64,000 nucleotides of DNA from Balamuthia mandrillaris (taxonomy: Eukaryota; Discosea; Longamoebia; Balamuthiidae). Every line of letters starts with the position of its first letter. Within the stretch, counting starts at the first letter, position 1. The notes under the pieces are model-generated. The model worked only from the letters and a program-made list of their open reading frames with translations. It was not told where the DNA came from and did not search any database. The DNA lies in NCBI GenBank assembly GCA_031835245.1, contig JAVKOQ010000221.1, positions 1 to 64,000 on the forward strand, given 5' to 3'. This document shows positions 1 to 11,339 of this stretch, piece by piece. The translations under genes were made by a program, and so were the position numbers.

Positions 1-64
1 TCTCTCTCTCTCTCGCCCTCCCTCCTCAGTGGCAGTGAACAGGCGCTAACGTTGGACTTTGCAG

Positions 65-2543
65 TATACGCGAAACGTGAAAAACACAGTGTCTCAAATA
101 AAGCGTCTTATCGGAAGAAAATGGACTGAACAAGAGCTGCAAGAAGAATTGCCTTATTTGCCATTCAAAGTGAAGGAGATAGAAAACGGCAACATCGGAA
201 TTGAAGTCATGTTCAACGATGAGCCAACCACGTTCACGCCGGAGGAACTGACGGGCATGCTGCTGGCTCACCTCAAAGAAACAGCAGAGAATGCGCTAGG
301 CACTTTGGTGAAGGACGTGGTGCTTAGCGTGCCAGGCTGGTTCACTGTCGCTCAGAGGAAAGCATTGATGGACGCGGCTCACATCGCACAGCTAAACCCG
401 CTCTGTCTGATGAACGAGCTGACCGCCACCGCCCTTTCCTATGGCATTTACAAGACAGACCTGCCTGAAAAGGACCCCCTTTATGTCATGTTTTATGACA
501 TGGGTGATTCCAGCACCTCCTGCTCCCTCGTGGCCTACACCAAAGGAAAGCTGAAAGTGGTGGCCTCTGCCCACGATCGCTCTCTCGGTGGCCGCAACTT
601 TGACAGAGCTCTTCTGGAGCACTTTTGCAAAGAGTTCAGCAGCAAATACAAGCTTGACATCAAATCGAACACCCGCGCCATGGTACGGCTTGAAATTGCT
701 TGCGAGAGGGTGAAGCGGGTCCTCAGCGCCAACTCTCAGGCGCCTCTTAACGTGGAGAGCCTCATGGAGGACAGAGATGTTTCTAGTATGATTTCCAGGT
801 AGGGTTTTTCTTTGTCTTTTTAATGATTTGTTTATTACGGACACAATGCTCACCACGCTGAACAAACTCATCCAGAGAAGAGTTTGAAAAAATGGTGGAA
901 CCTTTGAAGGAACGCATTGGCGCCCCCATCAAGAACGTTTTGCAAGAATCCGGCATTTCAGCTGAGCAAATCACTACCATCGAGTTGGTGGGTGGTGGCT
1001 CTCGTATCCCTTTGGTCGGCACTATTGTGAGAGAGGCCTTGGGAAAGGACTGGAGCAGGACTGTTAACGCCGAAGAGATCGTCGCCAAAGGATGTGCTTT
1101 GCAATGTGCTATTTTGAGTCCTGTGTTTAAGGTGCGAGAGTTCAAAGTAGAGGATGCAAACTATTATCCGATCAACCTCGTTTGGAAGACACTTGCAAAT
1201 GACTCTATGGATACTGAAGAGTTTGTAGTTCCCTTCTCTCTCTTCCTCTCCTCTGCTCTCCTCTCCTGTATATCAACAAAGTAGCAAACGAGCAAGCAGC
1301 TTAACTTACTGACAATAACTCTATGCACAGGCCAACCGAGATTTTCAGCAAGAATTGCACAATCCCAAACATCAAGAGGATAACTTTCCCGCGAGGTAAG
1401 CCCGCAGAGCTCCGAGCAAGCTATGCCCCTACTGCGGACTTGGGATTGGGCACGCCGACAGCATTGGGCAAATGGATCATTCCTGAGGTTCCACCCACCG
1501 AATCAGGAGAGCCTGCTCCTGTTGTTGTCAAAGTGAAGCTGAATGTGCACGGCATCTTCGTTGTGGAATACGCCCAAATGGTGGAAACCGTTTACGAGAA
1601 GCAACCAGTTTCTTCTGAACAGCAGGCAGCTCCGGCTGAAGGAGCAGAGCCTATGGAAGAGGAGTCCAAAGCAGCACCAACAACAGAAGCGCAGAAGGAT
1701 AAGATGGAGGAAGAAAAGAAGGAAGGAGAAGCAAACAAACAAGAAGCCTCCAAGCCCAAAACAAGGACTAAGCGTACCGACTTGAAGATCATCGCGGAAG
1801 AGCTGGGTATGAAGGCCGAAGCTATTCACAAGGCCATCGAGGAAGAAAATAAAAGAATTGCACGGGACCGAAGAGTTCGCGAGACCGCTGAAGCCAAGAA
1901 CGTCGTGGAAAGCTACGTCTATGATACCCGAAGCTCTCTTTCCGGGGAGCTTGCTAGCTTTGTCACAGAGAGCGAAAAAGCAAGCTTTTTAGCACTGCTG
2001 AATGAGACGGAAGACTGGCTCTACGGAGAAGGGGAGAACACCACAAAGGAGGCTTACGTGGCCAGGTTTCAGGAACTTAAGAAGTTGGGAGACCCAATAT
2101 TCTTGCGCAAGAGGGAGGCTGAAAATAGGCCTGATGCTGTGGCTGCGTTGAAGGCTAGCCTGGAGGCAGCCAAGGCGTTTGCCGCCACCACTGACCAGCA
2201 ATATGCTCACATAGGCAAGGAAGACCGTGATAAGATCCTCAACAAATGCTCCGAGATCGAAGAAAGTGTTTTCCCAAAGCTTGCGGAGCAAGACGCTGCT
2301 CCTCTCACACAGTCTCCTCTTATCCTCTCGTCTGACATTCTGCACAGCAAAGAGAACTTGGAAAGGTTTTGCCGCCCCATCATGAACAAGCCCAAGCCGG
2401 CTCCCAAGAAGGAAGAACCCAAAGAGGAGCCCAAGAAGGAGGAGGCTGGTGCCAAGGAAACCCCCATGGACGCTGAAAAGGAGGCTGCCTCCAATGAAAC
2501 CCCCATGGACACTGAAAAGCAGGATGAGGCAGCTAAAGAATAA
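65..2543 (+). CDS. Hsp110/SSE-type Hsp70 chaperone, 5' partial
   Basis: Nucleotide-exchange co-chaperone of cytosolic Hsp70 (Hsp110/Sse family). Exons 65-798, 876-1220 and 1331-2543 join in phase and give 763 residues plus TAA; the first exon lies left of the window. The opening exon carries NTVSQIKRLIGR, the Hsp110 form of the actin-like ATPase lobe, followed by the nucleotide-binding segments (MFYDMGDSSTS, ELVGGGSRIP) and RGCALQCAILSP-like KGCALQCAILSP. After the beta-sandwich come a long acidic/basic linker rich in E, K and A, a helical lid, and a C-terminal tail with two ETPMD repeats, also typical of Hsp110. The upstream intron ends with a CT run, a gctaac branch-like site at 45-50 and tttgcag at 58-64. 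The family is usually 750-860 residues, so about 65 N-terminal residues are missing here. AATAAA signals lie at 2539 and 2679. Confidence is high. Confidence 0.95.
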
Positions 2544-2611
2544 ACAAGTGTGTTTTGTTCCAAATTTTGTACGGAAGAACACGCCATGCACACCATCCAT
2601 ACCCATCCTGA

Positions 2612-4525
2612 TCAGTAGTGGTCTCCACAGGAGCACTTGCCATCTTCCATAACGTGCAGGCGTGATCTGATGGATAACAATAAAACAATGTGAGAAGTCT
2701 ATCCGTGGTATTCATTCTTGTGTGGTTGGTGTGATGTCCTCTGAATAGGGGGAGGTCACACCAGCGTGCGACAACGGGGTTGGGATGTGTTTCGAAGAAC
2801 TTAGAAACACAAAGCTTACCTATCCCAATGATAAATGGAGATGGATTCCAGTATTGTTAGATGCTTGGATGCCTCGTGACAGGCAGAACATACGCGTAAG
2901 TTCTTCCGTAGCACAACGTGTTTCAGTCCTTGAGTGACTGCGTAGGCTAAGGCAAGTTGTTCACTGTGCTGGCAGCGGAGGGACTCGTCAGGGACACCAC
3001 AAGCTCCCAACCACAAACTCCATTCCTCCAGTTTCTTATTGATTGCCTCTGAGGCATGTGAAAGCTCGGGAGGGATCTCCCGAACATGAAACACATGTGA
3101 AGTTCCGTGAACAGTGACAGTCACCGCACCACGCTCCTTAGCGAGTCCTATCTCTACCCTCTCCTGTTGCATTCGTTGCGCGGCAGGCTCATTTCCACAG
3201 GCCTTGTACACATCTGCCATCAGAACATAAGCTGCTGCACGGTGTTCTGGGTGAGCCAGCCGCTGAATAGCATCAAACGCTTGTTGAGCAACGGGCAAGT
3301 TCTTGAAGTGGCGACATGGGCTAAGTACAGTCATCCACATGACACCATCTTCGCCCACACCTCGAGACTTGGATTGTTCGATGACCTGGAGGGCTGTCTT
3401 GAAGTCGCCTTTTCTGGCATAAGCATCCACGAGTGCAGTGTATGCACGTAAGTCAATTACCAAAGTTCCATCGTTGCGACTTTCAACCTGTTCCAACAAA
3501 GTATGTGCAGAGGCAACATTGCCAGCATGAGAGAAGGCTGTTAGGGCTGCTACCAGCATATGCGAGTTGATAGAATCCGGAGCTACGTTGTTAAGAAGCG
3601 CGATGGTTTCCTTATCGGCGCCGTGCGTTGCAAGAACTGAAAACATGCTTCCAGTGATCACTGGCAGTTGCGCCAGGCCCAAGCCCTTTGCTTGTTCCCA
3701 CACTTGCTTTGCAGTTGGGAGGTCACCGGTCTCCCCACATAGAAGAAGGTATTGGGCAGTAACGTAGCCCAAGTCTTTATCACCATAGTTGGCTCGCAAT
3801 CGCGGCGCTGCCCACTGCCACACCCTCTTCGCAAGCTCAAAGTCGTGTCTTCGAGTGCATGCTTTCAACACCACTCCAATCACACGTGGGTCCAAGTCCA
3901 CAGCACAGGGTTGGTGGAGCAGCTCCTCCACCAGCTGCCTCTCTGCATGGGGCTCCACACCACTGTGAATGACTCTGGCGTAATCGGTGGCACTCAGAGG
4001 CCCCTTGCTTGCAACAAGCAAGTTAAAGGCCTGCATAGCTATCGCTGCGTTCTGATGCTTGGAGGCGTTCCCCAGTACTGCTCGGAGGACCCCCTCCCGT
4101 ATGTTGGGCAGCTCCGCCTCTGGTATCCGAGACAAAAGTGTGCTTGCCAACCTCGGGTCATCCACATGGGAACCTGCGCTAACGTGAGCGGCCGCCGCCA
4201 ATAACTGCCAAGGAACGCTGCCGAACCGGTGGGTAGCCTCTTCGATCAGCTCCTCTACTTCCTGACGGTTGCGCGCCTTTCGCACGAGCCTAGTGAGAAG
4301 GCCGCCACCCACCCTGCCATCCCTTTTCTCCGCCAAGTCCACAAACTTCAACAAGCCCCTTCTTGTCCTGCTGTGGTTGTGGCGGGGGAGGTGTTCCTCA
4401 AAAACCAAAGAAGAGGAGGAGAGTCTGCGTAGGGGGGCAGAGGGCAGAAGCAGCAGCCTGCGCAGCTGCCCAAGTCCAGTCAGCTCCGGAGAAGCACAAT
4501 ACCGTTCTGTATAACAATTCCTCAT
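2612..4525 (-). CDS. PPR protein with C-terminal DYW deaminase domain
   Basis: Pentatricopeptide-repeat protein of the DYW class, which performs C-to-U RNA editing in mitochondria or plastids. Main exon 2820-4525, intron 2667-2819 (gtaagc...ccatcag), terminal exon 2612-2666; together 586 aa. The N-terminus is Arg/Leu/Ser rich with few acids, fitting a mitochondrial presequence. Helical PPR units fill roughly residues 130-440. The DYW domain has the zinc/catalytic HSE (520-522) with CSACH (546-550). The small last exon supplies the second metal site, HVMEDGKCSC, and the terminal GDHY in place of GDYW. All deaminase ligands are therefore present. It converges with Hsp110: the two stop codons are 68 bp apart, and the second Hsp110 poly(A) signal falls inside this gene's intron. 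The start at 4525 is the first Met of the frame. Editing targets cannot be read from the sequence. Confidence 0.92.
2679..2684 (+). promoter_or_regulatory. AATAAA poly(A) signal for Hsp110
   Basis: AATAAA 136 nt downstream of the Hsp110 stop codon; another AATAAA overlaps the stop codon at 2539-2544. The 2679 copy lies inside the intron of the opposing PPR gene, so use of it would give overlapping antisense 3' ends. Confidence 0.5.
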
Positions 4526-4776
4526 AACAAGTGCCCTTGAAAAAGTTTAACCCCTGAAATGGAACGATAAAAGAAAGGGAATCCACAGAAACTTTATTTA
4601 GCTCCTTATTTATTCTTCTTCTCCAGAAGAAACAACAACTGTTTTATCGTGTCGTCATTGTATTTTCCTTTCTTTCTTGCGCAAGAAGACCCACCCAAAG
4701 CCGACCGACCAGAGATCTCTGGCTCTGATCTCAGCGGTGAAGCAGAGGAGGGAGGAGGAGGGGGTTGTTTATTTGA

Positions 4777-7488
4777 TTAAGAACTGTAAGGGGATGAAGC
4801 AGCCTTGAGTTGCTGAGCTTTGCGAACCAACGGCACAAGGTCGGAGTGAGAACACGCCTGCTCTAAAAACGGATGCTGCGTGCGTTGGAAAATCAAAGAA
4901 AGCCAACGTGTTAGCAACAGGGGATTTGTTAAATGAGAAGAAGCAAAGCCAACCGAAAGCATATCAGAAGAACTTGGACGCTCCGCTGCTTCCATAATGG
5001 TACATTGGTGAATAAAGTCCTGGAGAGCATCTGACATCCCTTCCGGATTTTTGAAAGGGGGAATGCCTTCCTTTGCTATCAGGAAAAGAGCCTAGAGAAA
5101 AGGAGTTATAATTTAGCAGAAGTTGGTTAAAAAAGGAAGACAGAGCAGAGCATTTATGGACCTTGAGCATGCTTTCACGCATGTAAGGGGGTTCTCCTTC
5201 AACAGTTTCAACAGCCATGACCCCCAAGCTCCATACATCCACGTTGCAAGTATATTGTTTTCCGGTCACAACCTCGGGGGCCATCCAGTAAGTTGTGCCA
5301 ACTACAGATGTCCTGTTGTTCGCATAAGAGCCTCCAATACGAGCACCATAACCGAAATCCGCTGTTATTGTGGTAGATGAAAATATGGATTAATGGTGTC
5401 GTCATCAACAGAGCCGAAATACTTAAAAATATAATGACGTAACGTACTTATCTTGATACTGCCATCATTCCCTAACAAGATGTTGTCGCTTTTAATGTCC
5501 CGATGAATGATTGGGCTGTCTCTAGTGTGCAAGTAGACGAGGCCTTCTAGGGTATCTTTACATATTCTGGCAATGTGTGGTTCTGTAATGTCAGAGAGAC
5601 AATTCTCAATGACATCAGTAAGAGAGCCACCTTCCACCAGTTCCATTACAACCTGCATTGCATTACACCAATGGGTGCGATGAAAGCAGCGCATGTGGAG
5701 AATTTAACCAAACTACGAACTATAAATGAGTATAGATGGTTGGGGTCTGCGTACCCAAAGTTTGCCCTCTATTAGGTAGGCATCCACGAAGTTGACAATG
5801 GCGGGATGTTTGCTCTCTTTCATGATGGTAATTTCATTGATTAGAATTTCAGGCTTTACTTGCTTGGCGATCTCCATTTGTTTGATGGCAACCTTCTTGT
5901 TGGTTCGCAGATCAGTAGCCTTGAACACCATCCCAGAAGCTCTGACGAGACATTGGCGTTAGGAGAGAAGGCACAATCAACATCACAATGAAAGAATAAC
6001 GGAAAAAGACAAACTAAAAGGCTCACCCTTGCCCAATAACTCTCATATCGGAAAATAGTGTGAGGGGATCACCCGATGAGACTAAACTCGCGAGGCTCGT
6101 CGCGGGTGGACGCGTGATGACAGTAGGAGGTGCAGCAGCAAATTGCTCGTGTTGTTCTTGCTGGGGGCGTTTAGGTTGAGGAGGAGGAACCCTGCGAGTG
6201 GAAGAAGGTGGAGGAGGAGCTTCTTTGACCTGGGATGTTGCTGATAGCTTCAATGGTGGTAGCGGCGTTGTTAATGCAGGGGGAGCTGTGTGTGGTGATG
6301 GTTGCTGCTGCTCATCCTCCTCTTCTTGGTACCGATAGTCCGCGGGGCTGGTAGCTGGTGCAACAGGTATGCTCAGAGGTGGAGGAGGGAGGCGAGGCGG
6401 CAGTAAAACCTCGCTTGGTGATGACGTCGTAGGTGGCAGCTGCAGTGGCCTTGGGGATGGTGTCGAAGAGGGAGGCCCAGCGGCCGCTGTTGTGGCAGAT
6501 GGCGGTGGTAGCGGCGGCAGCGGCTTTGATGGGATTGGAGTTTTATGCGGAGACCGGGCCAGTCGACGGGGTGTCTTGGCCCCTCCACTGCCATCTTCTG
6601 TACTGACACCAGCACCTCCTCGCTCTGTGGTTGTAAGTGTATCACCATTCTCTACGCGCAGTAGGTTGGTAGCGTGATGAGGTGGTGCATTTTGACCTTC
6701 TCCCTCCTCTGATGATGATGGCGGTGTTGCTTCCTCCTCCACCGGGTTTAATAGACTTTGCTGAAACTTCATAACGCTAACGAGAGTATCTGGATCGTTC
6801 TTTATCTCATCTTTGCTAAGGCCGGACATCTCCAGCATTACTTTCCATTCGTTTGGCATTCCCTGCACAAGGTAACTTATCATAAGCAACCACTCTTCTT
6901 TTGTTTTTCTTCTATGCTGTTCTTGTTCTTGTTCTTGTTCTTGTTCTTGTTCTTGTTCTTGTTCTTCTTCTTCATTTCTGGAAGCAGAGCTAATTCATTG
7001 TAAGAAAAGCAAACAAAAAAAAGACGTACTACAAAGTCACCAGTGGTAGGGTTGAACCCGATGTGCATTTGCTGCCTGAAATTGGAGGGCGAAGAGAGAG
7101 TAAGGTTAGGAGAACTACTTGAGGCGCCGTCTTCCTTCTTCCAGGGCATGGATAGCTTGTTGCCAAGGTCGTTGAAGATTCTTGTGCCGGTTCTTTTTAG
7201 TCCTTTTATGCCTATATGTAGGTATGTGCATGCACGCATGGTGTCGGGCCGCAAACGTGGCTCATGAGTGAGGAAGCTCTCAAAGAAGAAAGAGAGAGAA
7301 GGTGACAACTACTAACTTGCGCCTTTGTCCTTACGCTCCTTTGCTACCCTTTCTTTTTCTTTCTTGGAGGGAACGGCCGCTTGTTGCTTCACGATGGCGC
7401 TCCCTCCCGCCTGGGCAAACAGCTCGTCGGCGTCCATCCCTCCGGAGAGGATACTTTCTAGCCCGGCCTTCGTGTGTCGTTCCGACAT
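4777..7488 (-). CDS. p21-activated (PAK/STE20) protein kinase with CRIB box
   Basis: Ser/Thr kinase of the PAK group, activated by binding GTP-loaded Rac/Cdc42 and acting on the actin cytoskeleton. Exons in gene order: 7335-7488, 7030-7211, 6027-6862, 5755-5941, 5448-5652, 5162-5361, 4954-5091, 4777-4875; total 2001 nt, 666 aa. The CRIB motif [20 protein letters not shown] spans the second and third exons and continues as FVGMPNEWK. A long Pro/Ser/Glu-rich linker with PPLPPP-type stretches follows. The kinase has a glycine loop (IGQGASGMV), VAIKQ lysine, HRDIKSDN catalytic loop, TDFG, a [11 protein letters not shown] activation segment and a final HPFLEQA. The first two exons are less certain: the start ATG and the acceptor at 7212 were chosen on phase, and the basic run [12 protein letters not shown] just before CRIB matches the usual PAK layout. 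The intron between CRIB exons contains a TTCTTG repeat. Confidence 0.9.
6918..6966. repeat. TTCTTG hexamer microsatellite in PAK intron
   Basis: About eight tandem copies of TTCTTG on the plus strand, lying in the 167-bp intron between the two CRIB-encoding exons of the PAK gene. It ends in a short TTC run. Confidence 0.9.
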
Positions 7489-9484
7489 GAATGATGGAGA
7501 GTTCGAGGAGTTGGGTTTGAAGTAGTGTAGCGGCGGTGAGGAAACTTGTTCCTTTGGACTTGTTCTCCTTCTGCTCTTGGCTGGCTTTTGTAAGAGTTAG
7601 GGGAGGGAGGGGTGTGTGCTTGGCCTGGAACTGGTAACAACCACAGTCGCGGCAGCCGCAGGGATGTGTGTGGCCTACAATAGGCTATTGCTCTTGTTCT
7701 CGCTATTGCTGCTGCTGCTGCTGCTGCCCCTGCTGCTGCTTGTATATTTCCACTTTTATTAATTGACCTTTGCACCTCAACCTATTAGTAGTGCTAGATT
7801 CGTTCCTTTTTTTTGCTCCTCCGATCTAATGACCTTAGAGCAGGCACTCCCCCTCCTCCTTATGATCTTCGCTCCGCCTTACTTACGGTTCGCCTTACCG
7901 CCAAAACCCTTCATTCTCCCAAAGTGGTAGTTTTCCTTTTTGTGAAACGACAACTGATGATGCGGTGAGCGGGCCAAAATAAAAAGCAAGCAAGAGAGTT
8001 TGTCCACTAGCAGCAATTGGGAAGCACAGCGATGCACCCAAGACAAAGGGTTTTTACCCATCTTGTAGTACCTCTCATTCATTCAATTCGTCTCAGCCCC
8101 TGCCTCATTGGCTGCACTCATATGGAAACAGATGATTATAAAGCCACCGTTGGAGACTGAACACTTTGGTTTACAAAACAAGAACCTCGCTCCATAAATT
8201 ATGATTTCGTGGGGGTATATACATGTCCATGAGGCACTTGGTACCCGTGGGTATGGAGCGAAGCTCGGGATGATCTCAGGGTATGAAGGGTTGCCATTAG
8301 GTGTAACACCTGAGCTGAATGATGCTATCAATATTGGGACACATTTGATGGGTATGGCTGTGCATTCAAATGCGTCCAGCACAGTATTAGTGCTGATCCA
8401 GATGCAAAATTTTTGGTGTACAAGGCCTGGGACTCTTTAGGAAGGGGTGCCTGAAGACATTAGGAAATGCTTGCAATTCATGCTGAATCCTATGGGTCTG
8501 AATGGTACTGATGAACGCCCAGAGTTGTGACCCCATGTCTTGTTTGTGCATGAATGCGATTTCTATGCGCTTTGGAATAGTGATGCATTATTACAAGACG
8601 TCACTCTGGACCTTAGATGAGCAGGTGTTGTAATGGTAGTGCCTTCTGGTACATTGACACTCAACATCACTCAATGTCAAGGAATTGATTATCTTCCAAG
8701 TAATTCTCCTTATGTCTGAAAACATGTTAAGGGGGTTCAGTAAACCCTGGTATTCACCAAAAGGAAAAGCTCAAAAAACAAAGAAAACTTGGAACAAGAA
8801 AATCACACACCACAACAAAGAACTAAGCACTCTCACAGCTGCAGCCATCCTAAAACAAGGCAATGAACAGGCAGACCTGGCTCCCCCTGGGCCCCTCCTT
8901 GAAGAACTCTGCCACTCTCTCAGAATACCTCGGCAAAGACAACACTCAACAAAAATTCTGGACACAAAACACACAGAAAACCATCAAAGCTGTAGATATG
9001 TTGGCATTTGACCACAGCCCAAGGACAGCTGTGTTGATGAGTTTGAGTGTTGGCTGCTCCTTTCTTCCTCTTGGGGTTGTTGAGTTTCTCTTGAGGGCTT
9101 TGATGTAGCTCAGGTTGTTTGAAGACAGTGATGAGCAGATTGTTGTTACTTTTAACTGCCAGGAGGATGGCTATGAGTTCTTTTATTTTGTTTATTTAAA
9201 TGAAGTCTGATCTTTTGGAGTTCTGTATGTGATGTTGGCTGGGACATTTAGGTTGAAAAAAACACTGGAGCCTGTGCCATCTAGGGAGTAGAAGCCATTT
9301 GTGAATATTGCACAAAAGCCGTCTTCAAGGAGTAGAGGGTTTGTTGGAGAGAGAGTAGTGGGGTAAAGTATTGAGTATTGTTGTTTTATTTGCTTCAATA
9401 AGAGTAATGCTGCTTGAAGCTATTTTATGTTGAGAGATTGAATAGTGGTTCTGGTGAGGATTGCCATGTGGCCTGTGTATAGGA
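7489..9484. other. Gene-poor stretch, start of the transposon island
   Basis: No host gene is supported here. A GCT repeat near 7700-7738 gives a poly-Ala antisense ORF that I regard as noise. From about 8,000 onward composition turns AT-rich, and only short ORFs without recognisable motifs occur (for example 8201-8440 and 8685-9011). Probably degraded repeat DNA, but no family can be named. Confidence 0.6.
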
Positions 9485-9589
9485 CAGAAAATGGAAAAAG
9501 GGAAAAAAAAAAGGAATGAGAAAATTTGGGGTATCCTGGGAGAGTGTTGACAAGAAGTCATAATGATGTGAATTGTTGGTTTTCCAACA
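9485..9589 (-). mobile_element. Solo-LTR family 2, fragment
   Basis: Read on the minus strand it begins TGTTGGAAAACCAAC and continues through the TATGACTTCTTGTC and ACACTCTCC words shared with the complete copies at 22007 and 24950; similarity fades near 9490. Old LTR fragment. Confidence 0.65.
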
Positions 9590-10164
9590 AATATATAAGC
9601 CGAGTTTATAGGTGTAGGTAATGTAGTCTACTTGTCTAAGGACTACATTATTGATGAGAAAAGCTCAGTCCTATTATTAAGATGAGATACGAGTTTCCAG
9701 ATTTATTATTTTCTTTGGAAAAGTGTCAGCAATGACATTGTTTGACAGAGTCATTCTTGAGCATTTTTATACATGTTTTTAGTTCTCTTTAAAAGAAAAT
9801 GGAGCTAAGTGCATTTTCTTTTAAAGAGAAGATTTTTTCTGAGGATGCAAATGTGTTTGTACTATAATTTTTTAATGTGCATATGACTTAGTTTTGTTGA
9901 CTTCTCCAATAAAGGCACTCACAGGCCTATGCACATTGGCCATGCATCCCCAGAGATGAGCAGAGAGGGTGGGTGAGCAGGAAGAATCTTATCCTTTATG
10001 TCCATTTAAACTTCAGAAAAACATGCTAAAAACTTTTTTGAGCACCAAAGAATTCACTCCTCCTTAAAAACTAGAACTCCAAAAGTTCCTTCAATCCATC
10101 ATTGTAGTTTTACGCGACAACTTCATACTCATCCTCAAACCCCCACTTCCTGTCAACACTCTCC

Positions 10165-10265
10165 CTGGGAGTTTATTCACAAGAAACAGGAAAGTTTATG
10201 CTGTGAATGTGTCACAAGGAAAAAGTTCAAATAAAAGGGACTAGAGAATTTGGAGTATTTATGTT
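10165..10265 (-). mobile_element. Solo-LTR family 2, diverged inner fragment
   Basis: Contains the minus-orientation words gtttattcaca, gaatgtgt and aaggaaaaag in the same order as the complete family-2 copy at 24950-25158. Diverged and without ends, so a relic. Confidence 0.5.
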
Positions 10266-10561
10266 GTTGAATAGTTTTTCCTAGTTCTGGGATTGAGGAA
10301 GTGTTTTGTGTATTTGTGAAGAGAGAAGGCCTTTCTGGCTGTGTTGACATATTTAAGCAAGCGTTTTGGAAGTTGGTAGGAAATATATCAAGTTCTTTGT
10401 TTATCTTAAGTTCTTTAGTTCACTTTTACTTTTCCTACTGCTTCCCAATTGTGTCCTTTAGACAGCTTTCACCGTTGATATTAGCATCAGGCTTGGAGCA
10501 GGGTAATGGTTCCTCAGGATAGTGGATTTTTATGCCTAGGCTGAGTGACTTGTGCATTAAG

Positions 10562-11151
10562 TCATGGCCCAGGATGATCAATGACCATCTGGTTGAGGCA
10601 ACATGGAGAACATGCAATGAAAACAGTTAAGCTCATAATGACTGACTCTGTTTCAACAGCACAAGTAACAATGGTTTCACAGTGTCCAAGTTTAACTGTG
10701 TAGTTGGCTTGCTTGGTTTTGGCACAAACTAAGTCAATAACTAAAGGATCCATAAAGGAATAGCTGGTGCCAGAGTCTATGACAGTATTTACACAATAGC
10801 CTTTGATGGTCATCAAAACACAGATAGGGTCATTGGGTCCAGGCTTATTGTCAGTGATGATAATAGAATTGAGAGCCTGTTGCAACTTATAGAACTCATT
10901 ATACCCTTTTCATCTCCAATAAAGTCTTGCTTCTCAGTGGCAGGAGCAGGTGTGTTGCTCTGTTGTGTAGAAGACATGGAGTTGAGGGAACATGAGCTGA
11001 GAGAGGATTGGCATGCTGATAGTTGCATGCATGTCTGTTGTAGCAGTGTTGGCGTCAGGTTACGTGTTGTAAGAGCAGAAGATGAGGCTGGTGTAGCAGG
11101 TATTGCTGGAGAAGACTGCCATTGTAGCCTTTTGTTATACCACTCTCCCAT
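10562..11151 (-). mobile_element. Ty3/gypsy-type retroelement fossil, gag linker and protease part
   Basis: Minus-strand fragment with a retroviral-type aspartic protease core (VIDSGTSYSF followed by a hydrophobic strand) preceded by a Ser/Thr/Gln-rich stretch that looks like a gag C-terminus. No RT or integrase is joined to it here. It is an incomplete, broken relic, old by its divergence from the plus-strand fossil further right. Confidence 0.65.
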
Positions 11152-11339
11152 AATACCTAATTTCTTTCTCCTGGAGTAATGGTGATTACCTTTGAGGTGA
11201 TTTGCTGTGACCGAAATCTTTCAAAGAAGGTTGGGAAAACTCTGTCTTAATATTATTGAATGCAAGTTCAAAAGCAGCAGCAATGATGTCTTGTGGCTTG
11301 TTGAGAAGAGTCTATTGCATGTATTACTTCAAACACAGA

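Noticed and set aside
7458-7775. Minus-strand ORF upstream of PAK as a further exon or gene
   Set aside because: Its body is the translation of a GCT repeat and it has no motif or in-phase donor to the PAK start.
8685-9011. 108-residue ORF as a gene
   Set aside because: AT-rich, no recognised domain, inside element-derived DNA; could be decayed repeat coding sequence, but unsupported.
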